DNA of 64,000 bases from Gramella jeungdoensis. Lineage in GTDB: Bacteria > Bacteroidota > Bacteroidia > Flavobacteriales > Flavobacteriaceae. How positions within the stretch are numbered: position 1 is the first letter of the stretch; every line of letters begins with the position of its first letter. The notes under the pieces were generated by a model. It saw only the letters and a program-made list of their open reading frames with translations, made no database searches and was not told the DNA's origin. The stretch covers positions 372,001 through 436,000 of the forward strand of contig NZ_JAMSCK010000001.1 of NCBI RefSeq assembly GCF_023805255.1, read 5' to 3'. Shown here in pieces: positions 52,844 to 61,104 of this stretch. The position numbers and the translations under genes are program-made.

Positions 52844-54481
52844 TTAATCCAGGATCTCAGTATTTATATAGAATTCCAGGTCGTTAATTTTGATCTCATC
52901 AAGATCATCTTCATCTTTAAAAATTTGCCATTCTGAAGTTGCATTCAGTCTTATTTCTTTCTCATCAATAAAAATATCTACCGGCATTTTGAAATTCTCT
53001 ACATCGGCTTTCCAGCGATAAAAAATATTACCATCTTCTTCCTTCAACTGAAGTATAGGTAAGGCAGGGTTTCTTAAATACTGATCAAATACCGGCGAAA
53101 GGTGAGCATCGATAGCCTGATCAAAAAAGGCTTCGGTATCCTTTGTTGAAATGGTCTTATGTTTAAATGTTTCTGAATAATCCCTGAAAGTGTTCCACCA
53201 TAACTCATCATTATTGTAGATGCTTCTTATAGTGTTCAGAAGATTGGCACCTTTGAAATACATATCTGGCGAACCTTCTGCATTCACGCCATAATCTCCT
53301 ATGATCGTACTGTAATTGCGTACACCTCTGCGGGTACCCTTAAGATATTCCAGAGCAGCTTCCTTTCCCCAATTACATTCCACATAAATAGCTTCGGTAT
53401 AACTTGTAAAGCCTTCCTGTATCCACATATCAGCGATATCGGCTGCGGTGATGCTGTTTCCATACCACTCATGGCCCGACTCGTGAATAATTATATAATC
53501 CCATTTCAGGCCATAACCGGTGCCTGAAAGGTCACTGCCTAGATATCCATTTTCATATTTGTTTCCATAAGCTACGGCACTTTGATGTTCCATTCCCAGG
53601 TAAGGCGTTTCCACCAGTTTAAAGCCATCTTCCTCGAATGGATACGGTCCCATTTTTTCATAGAAACATTCCATCATTCCTTTTACCTGCTCAAACTGAG
53701 TTTTGGCTTTCTCAAGATTATAGGGAAGAACATAATAATCAAGGTCAAGGTCTTTGTATTTATCTGAAAAATGGACATAGTTTGCCACATTGATCATGAT
53801 ATTATAGTTGTTGATAGGATTAACAACTTTCCAGCTCCACTCTGTAAATCCATTTCCAAGGTCAGTTTTCCCTACAAAACGGCCATTCGAGACGTTCATG
53901 AGTCCATTAGGAACTGCTATGTCCATTCTTGCTTCTTCAGGTTCATCACTTTGATGATCCTTGTTAGGATACCAGAGACTGGCTCCCGTTCCCTGCACGG
54001 CAACAGCGATCCATGGATTTCCTTCCTTGTCCTCTGTCCAAACGAATCCGCCATCCCAGGGAGCATTTTCTGCAATTATCGGATTCCCGTGATAAAAGAA
54101 CTGGATGGAATCCTGAGTGTCTTTTTTAAGCACTTCCTGGAATTCTATAAATACAGCATTGAACTTTCTTTCATAGCTTAGCTTTTCACCATGATGCATG
54201 ATGGAGTCGATCTCCATATTCTCGAAGAGATCAATTTGCATTACCGGTAAATCGTCCTTAACCTTAAAGGTGATGGTATTTGACCCTGAAATAAATTTTC
54301 TTTCCGGCTCTATCCTGAGTTTCAAATGGTATTTATGAACATCAAAATTTGTCCTTTCAGGCCGAAGTGAACCTCTAAGAGTGTCCGCCTCGGTATAATT
54401 AGTATGATTTGAGCCTACTATCTGGGCATTCGTCGCAATGGCGATCAAGAAGGTCGCCAGACTTAAAAATATATTCTTCAT
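52844..54481 (-). CDS. Exported M1-family metallopeptidase (short form)
   Basis: A 545-residue protein with a signal peptide (MKNIFLSLATFLIAIATNAQ). It has an N-terminal M1 domain (RPERTNFDVHKYHLKLRIEP), the exopeptidase-like site YLGMEHQSAVAYG in place of GAMEN, and the zinc motif IIHESGHEWYGN, with the third Glu in WIQEGFTSYTEAIY. It lacks the HEAT-like C-terminal domain of the other M1 protein here, and ends with a beta-rich tail (LEFYINTEILD). It follows the acyl-CoA carboxylase gene by eight bases on the same strand, so they may share a transcript without an obvious functional link. Confidence 0.92.
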   Translation of the reverse strand: MKNIFLSLATFLIAIATNAQIVGSNHTNYTEADTLRGSLRPERTNFDVHKYHLKLRIEPERKFISGSNTITFKVKDDLPVMQIDLFENMEIDSIMHHGEKLSYERKFNAVFIEFQEVLKKDTQDSIQFFYHGNPIIAENAPWDGGFVWTEDKEGNPWIAVAVQGTGASLWYPNKDHQSDEPEEARMDIAVPNGLMNVSNGRFVGKTDLGNGFTEWSWKVVNPINNYNIMINVANYVHFSDKYKDLDLDYYVLPYNLEKAKTQFEQVKGMMECFYEKMGPYPFEEDGFKLVETPYLGMEHQSAVAYGNKYENGYLGSDLSGTGYGLKWDYIIIHESGHEWYGNSITAADIADMWIQEGFTSYTEAIYVECNWGKEAALEYLKGTRRGVRNYSTIIGDYGVNAEGSPDMYFKGANLLNTIRSIYNNDELWWNTFRDYSETFKHKTISTKDTEAFFDQAIDAHLSPVFDQYLRNPALPILQLKEEDGNIFYRWKADVENFKMPVDIFIDEKEIRLNATSEWQIFKDEDDLDEIKINDLEFYINTEILD

Positions 54482-54489
54482 TTAAATAA

Positions 54490-56118
54490 TCAGGTTTGAA
54501 TTACACCCAGATTAAAATCTTTTTCGATTGGTGCATGGTTGGCCGCTTCTATTCCCATAGAGATCCATTTCCTGGTATCCATAGGGTCGATGATCGCATC
54601 TGTCCATAACCTTGCCGCGGCATAATACGCAGAGGTTTGTTCATCGTAACGGGCCTTTAATTTATCAAATACTTCTTTCTCTTTTTCCTTATCTACTTTT
54701 TCTCCTTTTTTCTCCATAGCTGAAGTCTCTATCTGGGCAAGCACCTTAGCTGCCTGTGTTCCTCCCATAACTGCGAGCTCTGCACTTGGCCATGCAACTA
54801 TCAGTCGTGGATCATAAGCCTTTCCGCACATTGCATAGTTCCCGGCACCATATGAGTTACCTATGATAACAGTGAATTTGGGTACTACTGAATTACTCAC
54901 TGCACTCACCATTTTTGCACCATCCTTAATGATTCCGCCATGTTCACTTTTGCTGCCTACCATGAAACCGGTCACATCCTGTAGGAAAACCAGTGGAATT
55001 TTCTTCTGGTTACAGTTAGCAATAAATCTCGTGGCCTTGTCGGCAGAATCTGAATAGATCACTCCGCCAAACTGCATTTCACCTTTCTTTGTTCTTACGA
55101 TCTTACGTTGATTCGCTACAATACCCACGGCCCAGCCGTCAATTCTTGCATAGCCGGTAATTATAGTCTGGCCATATCCTTCTTTATACTCTTCAAATTC
55201 CGAGCCATCTACCAGGCGATATATGATCTCGTGCATATCATACTGATCACTGCGCTTTTTGGGGAGGATTCCATAGATTTCCTCCTCTTTCTTTTTCGGT
55301 TTTTTAGGTTTTGAATGATTGAAACCTGCCTTATCAAACTCACCGATCTTATCCATGATATTTTTAATACGGGTAAGCGCATCCTTATCGTCCTTGGCTT
55401 TATAATCGGTTACTCCACTGATCTCACTGTGGGTTGTAGCACCGCCTAAAGTTTCATTGTCTACAGATTCCCCAATCGCAGCTTTTACAAGATAGCTTCC
55501 AGCTAAAAAGATACTTCCGGTCTTTTCAACGATAAGCGCCTCATCACTCATGATAGGGAGGTAGGCACCTCCTGCAACACAGCTTCCCATAACCGCGGCG
55601 ATCTGGGTAATTCCCATACTGCTCATTACGGCGTTGTTTCGAAAAATTCTTCCGAAGTGTTCCTTATCAGGAAAAATCTCATCCTGCATAGGTAAATAAA
55701 CTCCGGCGCTATCTACCAGATAGATTATAGGTAATTTGTTCTCTATGGCGATTTCCTGTGCTCGCAGGTTCTTTTTTCCTGTGATCGGAAACCAGGCACC
55801 AGCTTTCACGGTAGCATCGTTCGCTACCACGATACACTGTTTCCCGGAAATATAGCCGATCTTTACAACAACACCACCGCTTGGGCAACCGCCATGCTCT
55901 TCATACATCCCATCTCCAGCAAAGGCACCTATCTCAATAGATTTTTCTGAATCGTCCAGCAGAAAATCGATCCTTTCCCGGGCTGTCATCTTACCTTTGG
56001 AGTGATGTTTTTCTATTCTCTTTTCCCCGCCTCCTAATTTTATTTTTGCGAGCCTTTGTCTCATTGAAGAGGCCAAAAGCTTATTGTGGTCTTCATTTTT
56101 ATTGAAGTTAATATCCAT
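54490..56118 (-). CDS. Acyl-CoA carboxylase beta (carboxyltransferase) subunit
   Basis: A 542-residue biotin-dependent carboxyltransferase of the propionyl/methylcrotonyl-CoA type. It has an N-terminal half with MTARERIDFLLDD, GGCPSGGVVVKIG and AVMGSCVAGGAYLP, and a C-terminal half with IPLVFLQDVTGFMVGSKSEHGGIIKDGAKMV (given as its ends), GNSYGAGNYAMCG and AWPSAELAVMGG. It transfers carboxyl from biotin to acyl-CoA. No alpha (biotin carboxylase/carrier) subunit is in the window. By sequence it is closest to methylcrotonyl- or propionyl-CoA carboxylases; I cannot separate these. It is the first gene of a leftward pair with the M1 peptidase. Confidence 0.92.
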   Translation of the reverse strand: MDINFNKNEDHNKLLASSMRQRLAKIKLGGGEKRIEKHHSKGKMTARERIDFLLDDSEKSIEIGAFAGDGMYEEHGGCPSGGVVVKIGYISGKQCIVVANDATVKAGAWFPITGKKNLRAQEIAIENKLPIIYLVDSAGVYLPMQDEIFPDKEHFGRIFRNNAVMSSMGITQIAAVMGSCVAGGAYLPIMSDEALIVEKTGSIFLAGSYLVKAAIGESVDNETLGGATTHSEISGVTDYKAKDDKDALTRIKNIMDKIGEFDKAGFNHSKPKKPKKKEEEIYGILPKKRSDQYDMHEIIYRLVDGSEFEEYKEGYGQTIITGYARIDGWAVGIVANQRKIVRTKKGEMQFGGVIYSDSADKATRFIANCNQKKIPLVFLQDVTGFMVGSKSEHGGIIKDGAKMVSAVSNSVVPKFTVIIGNSYGAGNYAMCGKAYDPRLIVAWPSAELAVMGGTQAAKVLAQIETSAMEKKGEKVDKEKEKEVFDKLKARYDEQTSAYYAAARLWTDAIIDPMDTRKWISMGIEAANHAPIEKDFNLGVIQT

Positions 56119-56304
56119 TAGTTTGAATTTTTTACAATAATTTGAACAAATTAATGTGATTCATCTTAAATTATTCCGTTTTCTGAAGAATTTTTGAGAG
56201 TTTTAATTCAGAAAAGGCTTTCGGCTAAAATACAAAATCGGGAGAACTCTTACCGATAATATGAATCATTAAAATAGCCGATATTTGCTCTTAAACCATA
56301 TAGA

Positions 56305-56484
56305 ATGAAAATGAATAAAAATACCATTTTTGGCTGGGCGTCATTTTTAATGTTTCTTGTAGGAACAGCATTGGTGCTTTTAGGGGTGTTAAAGTATAAA
56401 GACTATGCTATTGGGTTTTCAACCACCGGCATCGGATTTTTCTTTATCTCCTGGGTATTCAATGCTCTTAAGGGAAGAGTTTAA
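56305..56484 (+). CDS. Small two-helix membrane protein (CAL67264-type)
   Basis: A 59-residue protein with two membrane helices: FGWASFLMFLVGTALVLLGV and the segment from AIGFSTTGIGFFFISWVF. A charged loop (KYKDY) lies between them and the tail is NALKGRV. It resembles the small membrane-protein family named after the Gramella forsetii protein CAL67264; the match is from memory of the pattern. A start two codons later (ATG at 56311) is equally possible. It lies nine bases upstream of the DinB gene, so they are probably cotranscribed. Confidence 0.65.
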   Translation: MKMNKNTIFGWASFLMFLVGTALVLLGVLKYKDYAIGFSTTGIGFFFISWVFNALKGRV

Positions 56485-56493
56485 AATAATATT

Positions 56494-56973
56494 ATGACTG
56501 CTGAAAAAACAAAAAGGGAACAGCTTGCAAAACACCTTGATGGTGGGATGGCGTTTGCCTCAATTGATAGTTTTCTTGATAATATTCCTTTTGAAAAGAT
56601 TGGGATTAGGCCTCCGGGATTACCTTATTCATTCTATGAGATTTTTTTTCATATAGCATTTGCTCAAAAGGATATACTTGAATATACCATTTCAGGTGAA
56701 TATGAAACCGCAAAATGGCCCGATGATTACTGGCCAAATGCCCTGGAGCCTGAGAGTGAAGCCGAGTGGGAAGATCTCAAGGCAGAATATTTTGAAGACC
56801 GAAGGATATTACGGGAATTTATCCTGGATCTCAAAAATGATCTGAATACACCGGTCAGAAATTCTGAAGAGCATACACTCTTAAGGGAAATACTTCTCGT
56901 TATTGAACATTCGGCTTATCATACGGGTCAGCTACTGTTAATTCAGAGATTATTAGGGGTATACAATAATTGA
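56494..56973 (+). CDS. DinB-family protein
   Basis: A 159-residue four-helix protein of the DinB/YfiT superfamily. The metal-ligand His residues appear in IFFHIAFAQKDIL (helix 2) and VIEHSAYHTGQLLLIQRLLG (His-x3-His, helix 4). Members bind a divalent metal and include thiol-dependent transferases and hydrolases; many are induced by DNA damage, but the reaction here is unknown. It follows the small membrane protein by nine bases and is separated from ettA by 67 bases containing a promoter-like box. Confidence 0.85.
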   Translation: MTAEKTKREQLAKHLDGGMAFASIDSFLDNIPFEKIGIRPPGLPYSFYEIFFHIAFAQKDILEYTISGEYETAKWPDDYWPNALEPESEAEWEDLKAEYFEDRRILREFILDLKNDLNTPVRNSEEHTLLREILLVIEHSAYHTGQLLLIQRLLGVYNN

Positions 56974-56999
56974 ATTCTCTGAAAATTTCAGGATATTTG
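56970..56999 (+). promoter_or_regulatory. Possible promoter of ettA
   Basis: TTG at 56970-56972 and GATATTTG (one mismatch to TAnnTTTG) at 56992-56999 have a 19-base spacer, 41 bases before the ettA ATG. The -33 overlaps the end of the DinB gene. Confidence 0.3.
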
Positions 57000-57040
57000 C
57001 AGTCTTAAATTAATTATTGAAAATTAAATTTTACTAATAT

Positions 57041-58732
57041 ATGTCAGACGATAAAAAAGTGATCTTTTCAATGTCTGGGGTGACCAAAACCTTTCCGAAG
57101 GCGAACACTCCGGTTTTGAAAAATATTTATCTGAGTTTCTTCTATGGAGCAAAAATTGGAATTCTGGGGCTTAACGGTTCGGGAAAATCCACCTTACTTA
57201 ATATCATCGCAGGGAGAGACCAGAACTTCCAGGGAGATGTTGTTTTTTCTCCTGGATACAGTGTAGGGCTTCTCGAGCAGGAACCCGAACTTGATGAGGA
57301 TAAGACCGTTCTTGAAGTGGTGAAAGAAGGGGTGGCCGATACGGTTGCTGTTCTGGATGAATACAACAAGATCAATGATATGTTTGGTTTGCCGGAAGTT
57401 TATGAAGATGCCGATAAGATGCAGAAGCTAATGGATAAGCAGGCCGAACTTCAGGATAAAATAGACGCCAGTAATGCCTGGGAACTGGATACCAAGCTGG
57501 AAATCGCTATGGATGCCCTGCGAACTCCTGAATCTGATAAGAAGATCTCGGTCCTTTCCGGCGGGGAAAGAAGAAGGGTGGCTCTTTGCCGTTTATTGCT
57601 GCAAGAGCCGGATGTTCTTCTTTTGGATGAGCCTACCAACCATCTTGATGCAGAATCTGTACACTGGCTGGAACATCACCTGCAACAGTATAAAGGAACG
57701 GTGATCGCTGTAACTCACGACCGTTACTTCCTTGATAACGTCGCAGGGTGGATCCTGGAACTTGACAGAGGAGAAGGAATCCCATGGAAAGGGAACTATT
57801 CTTCCTGGCTGGACCAGAAATCGAAGAGACTGGCCCAGGAGCAAAAACAGGCGAGCAAACGCCAGAAAACCCTGGAGCGAGAGCTTGAATGGGCGAGAAT
57901 GTCTCCAAAAGGAAGGCAAACGAAACAAAAGGCAAGGCTTAAGAACTATGATAAACTTCTAAGTCAGGACCAGAAACAGATGGATGAGAAACTGGAGATC
58001 TATATTCCAAATGGTCCAAGGCTGGGTACTAATGTGATTGAAGCTAAAGGTGTAAGCAAGGCATATGGTGATAAGTTGCTCTATGAAGATCTGAATTTCA
58101 ATCTGCCCCAGGCAGGGATCGTTGGTATTATTGGTCCCAACGGTGCAGGAAAGACTACGATATTTAGAATGATCATGGGTGAAGAGGAGCCTGATAAGGG
58201 AAGTTTTGAAGTTGGTGAAACTGCAAAGATTGCCTATGTAGACCAAAGCCATGCGAATATAGATCCTGAAAAGACTATCTGGCAAAACTTCAGTGATGAA
58301 CAGGAGCTGATCATGATGGGTGGTCGTCAGGTAAATTCCAGGGCATATTTAAGCCGATTTAATTTCAGTGGTAGTGAGCAAAACAAAAAGGTGAGTATGC
58401 TTTCCGGAGGAGAAAGAAACAGACTTCATCTGGCGATGACTCTGAAAGAGGAAGGAAACGTACTTCTGCTGGATGAGCCTACTAATGATCTGGACGTGAA
58501 CACACTTCGTGCGCTTGAAGAAGGTCTGGAAAACTTTGCGGGCTGTGCAGTGGTAATCTCTCACGACCGTTGGTTCCTTGACAGGATATGTACACACATC
58601 CTGGCTTTTGAGGGTGATTCCCAGGTGTATTTCTTTGAAGGTAGTTTCTCAGATTATGAGGAGAATAAGAAGAAAAGACTAGGTGGAGATGTGATGCCGA
58701 AGCGAATTAAGTATAAAAAGCTGGTTAGATAA
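57041..58732 (+). CDS. ettA: Energy-dependent translational throttle protein EttA
   Basis: A 563-residue ABC-F protein with two ABC domains and no membrane part. The first domain has Walker A GLNGSGKSTLL, signature LSGGERRRVALCRLL and Walker B LLLDEPTNHLDAESVHWLE. An arm/linker region includes the P-site-tRNA-interaction-type linker (ARMSPKGRQTKQKARLKNYD). The second domain has GPNGAGKTTIF, SGGERNRLHLA and LLLDEPTNDLD. EttA binds the ribosomal E site and gates the first peptide bond according to ATP/ADP levels. Length and linker match EttA rather than other ABC-F types. Confidence 0.95.
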   Translation: MSDDKKVIFSMSGVTKTFPKANTPVLKNIYLSFFYGAKIGILGLNGSGKSTLLNIIAGRDQNFQGDVVFSPGYSVGLLEQEPELDEDKTVLEVVKEGVADTVAVLDEYNKINDMFGLPEVYEDADKMQKLMDKQAELQDKIDASNAWELDTKLEIAMDALRTPESDKKISVLSGGERRRVALCRLLLQEPDVLLLDEPTNHLDAESVHWLEHHLQQYKGTVIAVTHDRYFLDNVAGWILELDRGEGIPWKGNYSSWLDQKSKRLAQEQKQASKRQKTLERELEWARMSPKGRQTKQKARLKNYDKLLSQDQKQMDEKLEIYIPNGPRLGTNVIEAKGVSKAYGDKLLYEDLNFNLPQAGIVGIIGPNGAGKTTIFRMIMGEEEPDKGSFEVGETAKIAYVDQSHANIDPEKTIWQNFSDEQELIMMGGRQVNSRAYLSRFNFSGSEQNKKVSMLSGGERNRLHLAMTLKEEGNVLLLDEPTNDLDVNTLRALEEGLENFAGCAVVISHDRWFLDRICTHILAFEGDSQVYFFEGSFSDYEENKKKRLGGDVMPKRIKYKKLVR

Positions 58733-58736
58733 GAAT

Positions 58737-58870
58737 AGCTATAAGTTAAAAGCTTAAAGCAATAGGCAAAAAGGGAGTGGTGAAAATCATTCCTTTTTTA
58801 GTTTTGTCTAAAGTCTCTTTTTTAACTTCTAACTTCCAGCTTCTAACTTACTGCTTAGAGCTTTTAGCCT
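58737..58870. repeat. Heptamer-phased inverted repeat region
   Basis: The left arm, 58737-58771, holds five 7-base units (AGCTATA, AGTTAAA, AGCTTAA, AGCAATA, GGCAAAA). The right arm, 58822-58870, holds seven units (TTAACTT, CTAACTT, CCAGCTT, CTAACTT, ACTGCTT, AGAGCTT, TTAGCCT). The right units follow NNNRCTT, and the left units show the same pattern on the other strand (ATTGCTT, TAAGCTT, TTAACTT). The right arm runs into the last codons of the DUF1456 gene. Confidence 0.6.
58768..58799 (+). terminator. Probable terminator of ettA
   Basis: An imperfect hairpin of AAAAAGGGAGTG and CATTCCTTTTT with a T-rich 3' side, about 36 bases after the ettA stop and inside the heptamer-repeat region. The A-rich left arm could also serve the opposite gene. 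Confidence 0.55.
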
Positions 58871-59102
58871 TCTTTTCAGGCATAGGTCCCCGAAGATGTA
58901 TGATGAGACCATCCAGAAAATTCCGCAGGAACTGATCTCCGCATTCCATATATTTTTCGTGTCCTTCTTTGCGGAAGATCGCTCCTAATTCACTTTTTGA
59001 AACCCTGAAATCAACCAGTGCGCAGATCTTTACTATATCATCGTTTGTCAATTTATGCGCTACTCTCAGTTTCTTGAAAATATCGTTATTCGTTAGTCCC
59101 AT
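58848..59102 (-). CDS. DUF1456 family protein, single-domain form
   Basis: An 84-residue protein with one DUF1456 repeat: TNNDIFKKLRVAHKLTNDDI, LVDFRVSKSELGAIFRKEGH, and CGDQFLRNFLDGLI. Family members such as YehS are about 150 residues with two such repeats, so this is a half-length version. Its function is unknown. The last residues (KKAKSSKQ) are encoded by the heptamer repeats, so the tail may be derived from them. Its start overlaps the upstream DUF2254 gene by 17 bases. Confidence 0.83.
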   Translation of the reverse strand: MGLTNNDIFKKLRVAHKLTNDDIVKICALVDFRVSKSELGAIFRKEGHEKYMECGDQFLRNFLDGLIIHLRGPMPEKKAKSSKQ

Positions 59103-60405
59103 TTTTGTTTTTATTACTGATGTTGAGGTTTAGATTAGCTGCATAATCCTGCGCTCTTTGCAAATCTTTTTTATTATCGATAGCCAATTCAGCATCTTTT
59201 AGAAGGTTGTTGGCTTCCCTTTCAAGGCTGGCAATATAGTTAGAATCATCGGGTTCCTGTTTCTTCAGGTAGTGAAACATTAAAAGAAGTTTCTGAATTA
59301 AAATAATATCATGTTTGCAATAGGAACGTATAGAAGCCATGACATAATAGAGGAGTTCATCAAAATCAATCGTATTTATTTTAATATAGACCTTTTCATC
59401 TCTTGCTATCTTACTGGTGTCCTTCTTGCGCATTCTTAAAGCAAGCAGTTCAGTAAGATAATCAATACCATTGATGGCTGTTCCAGGATCATTAATGCCT
59501 GGCGACATGGCCTTTACAATAATTTCGGTGATCTGTTTGAATGCAAGAGTATAATTATCTGAGACAAGTTCTTCCCTAGCAAAATTGAAATTAGACAATA
59601 TGGTCTGAACAGTATCCTCATCAAGTTCCTTTTTAGATCTAAAAAGGGGGATTCCATGAAGTACGAAAATTCCTTTGACGGGAATTATATGCAGCTGAGT
59701 TTCTTCCTTTTCGCAAATATCGATTAGATTCTTAAAGGACATATTTTGCAAGTAACCGCTTTTCTCAGAATGATACTCATACCAGCTTGAAGTATCGCCA
59801 AAATCTTCCAGGTCATCTTCTTCCTGGTCAATTAGTTCCTGGAGTCTGGATTTAGCAGTATTGAAAATCCGCTGCAGGATATTACTTATCTGGATGTTCT
59901 GAGAGATATTATGGATAAAATAGATAAAAGCATAGATGCATATCACCGTTTCAATGATTCCTAGTAATACTGAAAAACCTGGGATCTGATATTTGTCACC
60001 TGTAGGCTGGATGGAAAACAGAATAAATATGCAGTAAAGGATGGTAAACAAATAGGTTCCCAGAACAATCTGGTGGCGGCGGTCACTTATCAACCCGGGA
60101 AGAAGACGTGGCGAATAATTATTAGATGCCTGGCTAAGCAGCAACATCACCATCGAGAAGCTAAATACCACTACAGAAATAAGCCCTGAAATCAAAGCGC
60201 TGAGAATTGTCATGGCTGTATCCCCGTTATTTACAACAAGGATAGGGGCATGTTCTACCAGATACCTGGAGATCCCCTTGTTTTCAAGAAATAACATGAA
60301 TACCGCGAATAAAAAACCCAGAAAGGCCAAAAGAGTTGGGTAGAACGCGATACGACTTTCCAGTACATTAAAGAAGGAGATAGTTCGATTGTAAAGCTGC
60401 TTCAT
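59086..60405 (-). CDS. DUF2254 membrane protein
   Basis: A 439-residue inner-membrane protein. Four hydrophobic helices lie in the first 170 residues (about 20-40, 62-88, 110-128, 140-165), separated by loops with ASNNYSPRLLPGLISDRRHQ, the hallmark motif of DUF2254. A long soluble C-terminal half (GDTSSWYEYHSEKSGYLQ, AMSPGINDPGTAINGIDYL) ends in helices. The family is widespread, and its function is unknown. The gene's end overlaps the DUF1456 start by 17 bases, so the two are cotranscribed. Confidence 0.87.
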   Translation of the reverse strand: MKQLYNRTISFFNVLESRIAFYPTLLAFLGFLFAVFMLFLENKGISRYLVEHAPILVVNNGDTAMTILSALISGLISVVVFSFSMVMLLLSQASNNYSPRLLPGLISDRRHQIVLGTYLFTILYCIFILFSIQPTGDKYQIPGFSVLLGIIETVICIYAFIYFIHNISQNIQISNILQRIFNTAKSRLQELIDQEEDDLEDFGDTSSWYEYHSEKSGYLQNMSFKNLIDICEKEETQLHIIPVKGIFVLHGIPLFRSKKELDEDTVQTILSNFNFAREELVSDNYTLAFKQITEIIVKAMSPGINDPGTAINGIDYLTELLALRMRKKDTSKIARDEKVYIKINTIDFDELLYYVMASIRSYCKHDIILIQKLLLMFHYLKKQEPDDSNYIASLEREANNLLKDAELAIDNKKDLQRAQDYAANLNLNISNKNKNGTNE

Positions 60406-60605
60406 GAGGATGCATTCAATTATTTAAAGTTAATGAAACTTTGAGAAGACAGGAGACTTTAATATTTATTTGGCTTAGTACGACATAATGTCTTGTTTTT
60501 AGTTAGAATACAGGACAAAAAGGCAGTATTTTTCAAATGGTATTTCAATTGTTATAGTATTAATGAAATCAAAAAATAGATTAATAACCTAAAAAATATA
60601 GAGCT

Positions 60606-61049
60606 ATGAGTTTAATTAAGAGAAACGACACAAATTGGCTGCCATCAGTATTCGATGATATGTTCAGAACTGACTGGCTTGGTGGAACTACAAATGTGAA
60701 CAGTATTGGAACCAGCATTCCTGCTGTAAATATCAGGGAAGATGATGATAGTTTCAATGTACAGGTTGCCGCCCCGGGTAAATCCAAGGAGGATTTCAAT
60801 ATTGAACTGGACAATGATGTATTGACAATCTCTGCTGAGGAAAAAAGAGAAAATGAAACTACCGATAAGAATGGCCGTTTTACAAGAAAAGAATTTAGTT
60901 ACAGCAACTTTAAACGTTCTTTCAGCCTTCCAGATTCGGTAGACAGTTCAAAGATTTCCGCTTCCTATAATAATGGAGTATTGGAAATTGCTCTTCCTAA
61001 AAAAGAAGAAGCGAAAGTTCAGGCTAAGAGAATGATAGATATATCCTAA
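60606..61049 (+). CDS. Hsp20/alpha-crystallin small heat-shock protein
   Basis: A 147-residue protein with an N-terminal arm (MSLIKRNDTNWLPSVFDDMF) and an alpha-crystallin domain: IPAVNIREDDDSFNVQVAAPG, FNIELDNDVLTISAEE, EFSYSNFKRSFSLPDSVD, and ISASYNNGVLEIALPK. The C-terminal extension is short. It acts as an ATP-independent holdase for unfolding proteins under stress. The 200-base upstream gap contains an inverted sequence, TGTCTTG/CAGGACA, near 60489-60517, which could be regulatory. It is followed by a strong terminator. Confidence 0.95.
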   Translation: MSLIKRNDTNWLPSVFDDMFRTDWLGGTTNVNSIGTSIPAVNIREDDDSFNVQVAAPGKSKEDFNIELDNDVLTISAEEKRENETTDKNGRFTRKEFSYSNFKRSFSLPDSVDSSKISASYNNGVLEIALPKKEEAKVQAKRMIDIS

Positions 61050-61075
61050 CCTGAAAAAGTTTAATTAGTTATATT

Positions 61076-61099
61076 AAAAGCGTCCAAATGGACGCTTTT
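61076..61099. terminator. Bidirectional terminator after the Hsp20 gene
   Basis: Perfect arms AAAAGCGTCC and GGACGCTTTT with an AAAT loop, between the convergent Hsp20 and YGI-repeat genes. The A-rich and T-rich flanks serve both directions. Confidence 0.88.
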
Positions 61100-61104
61100 T
61101 TATT

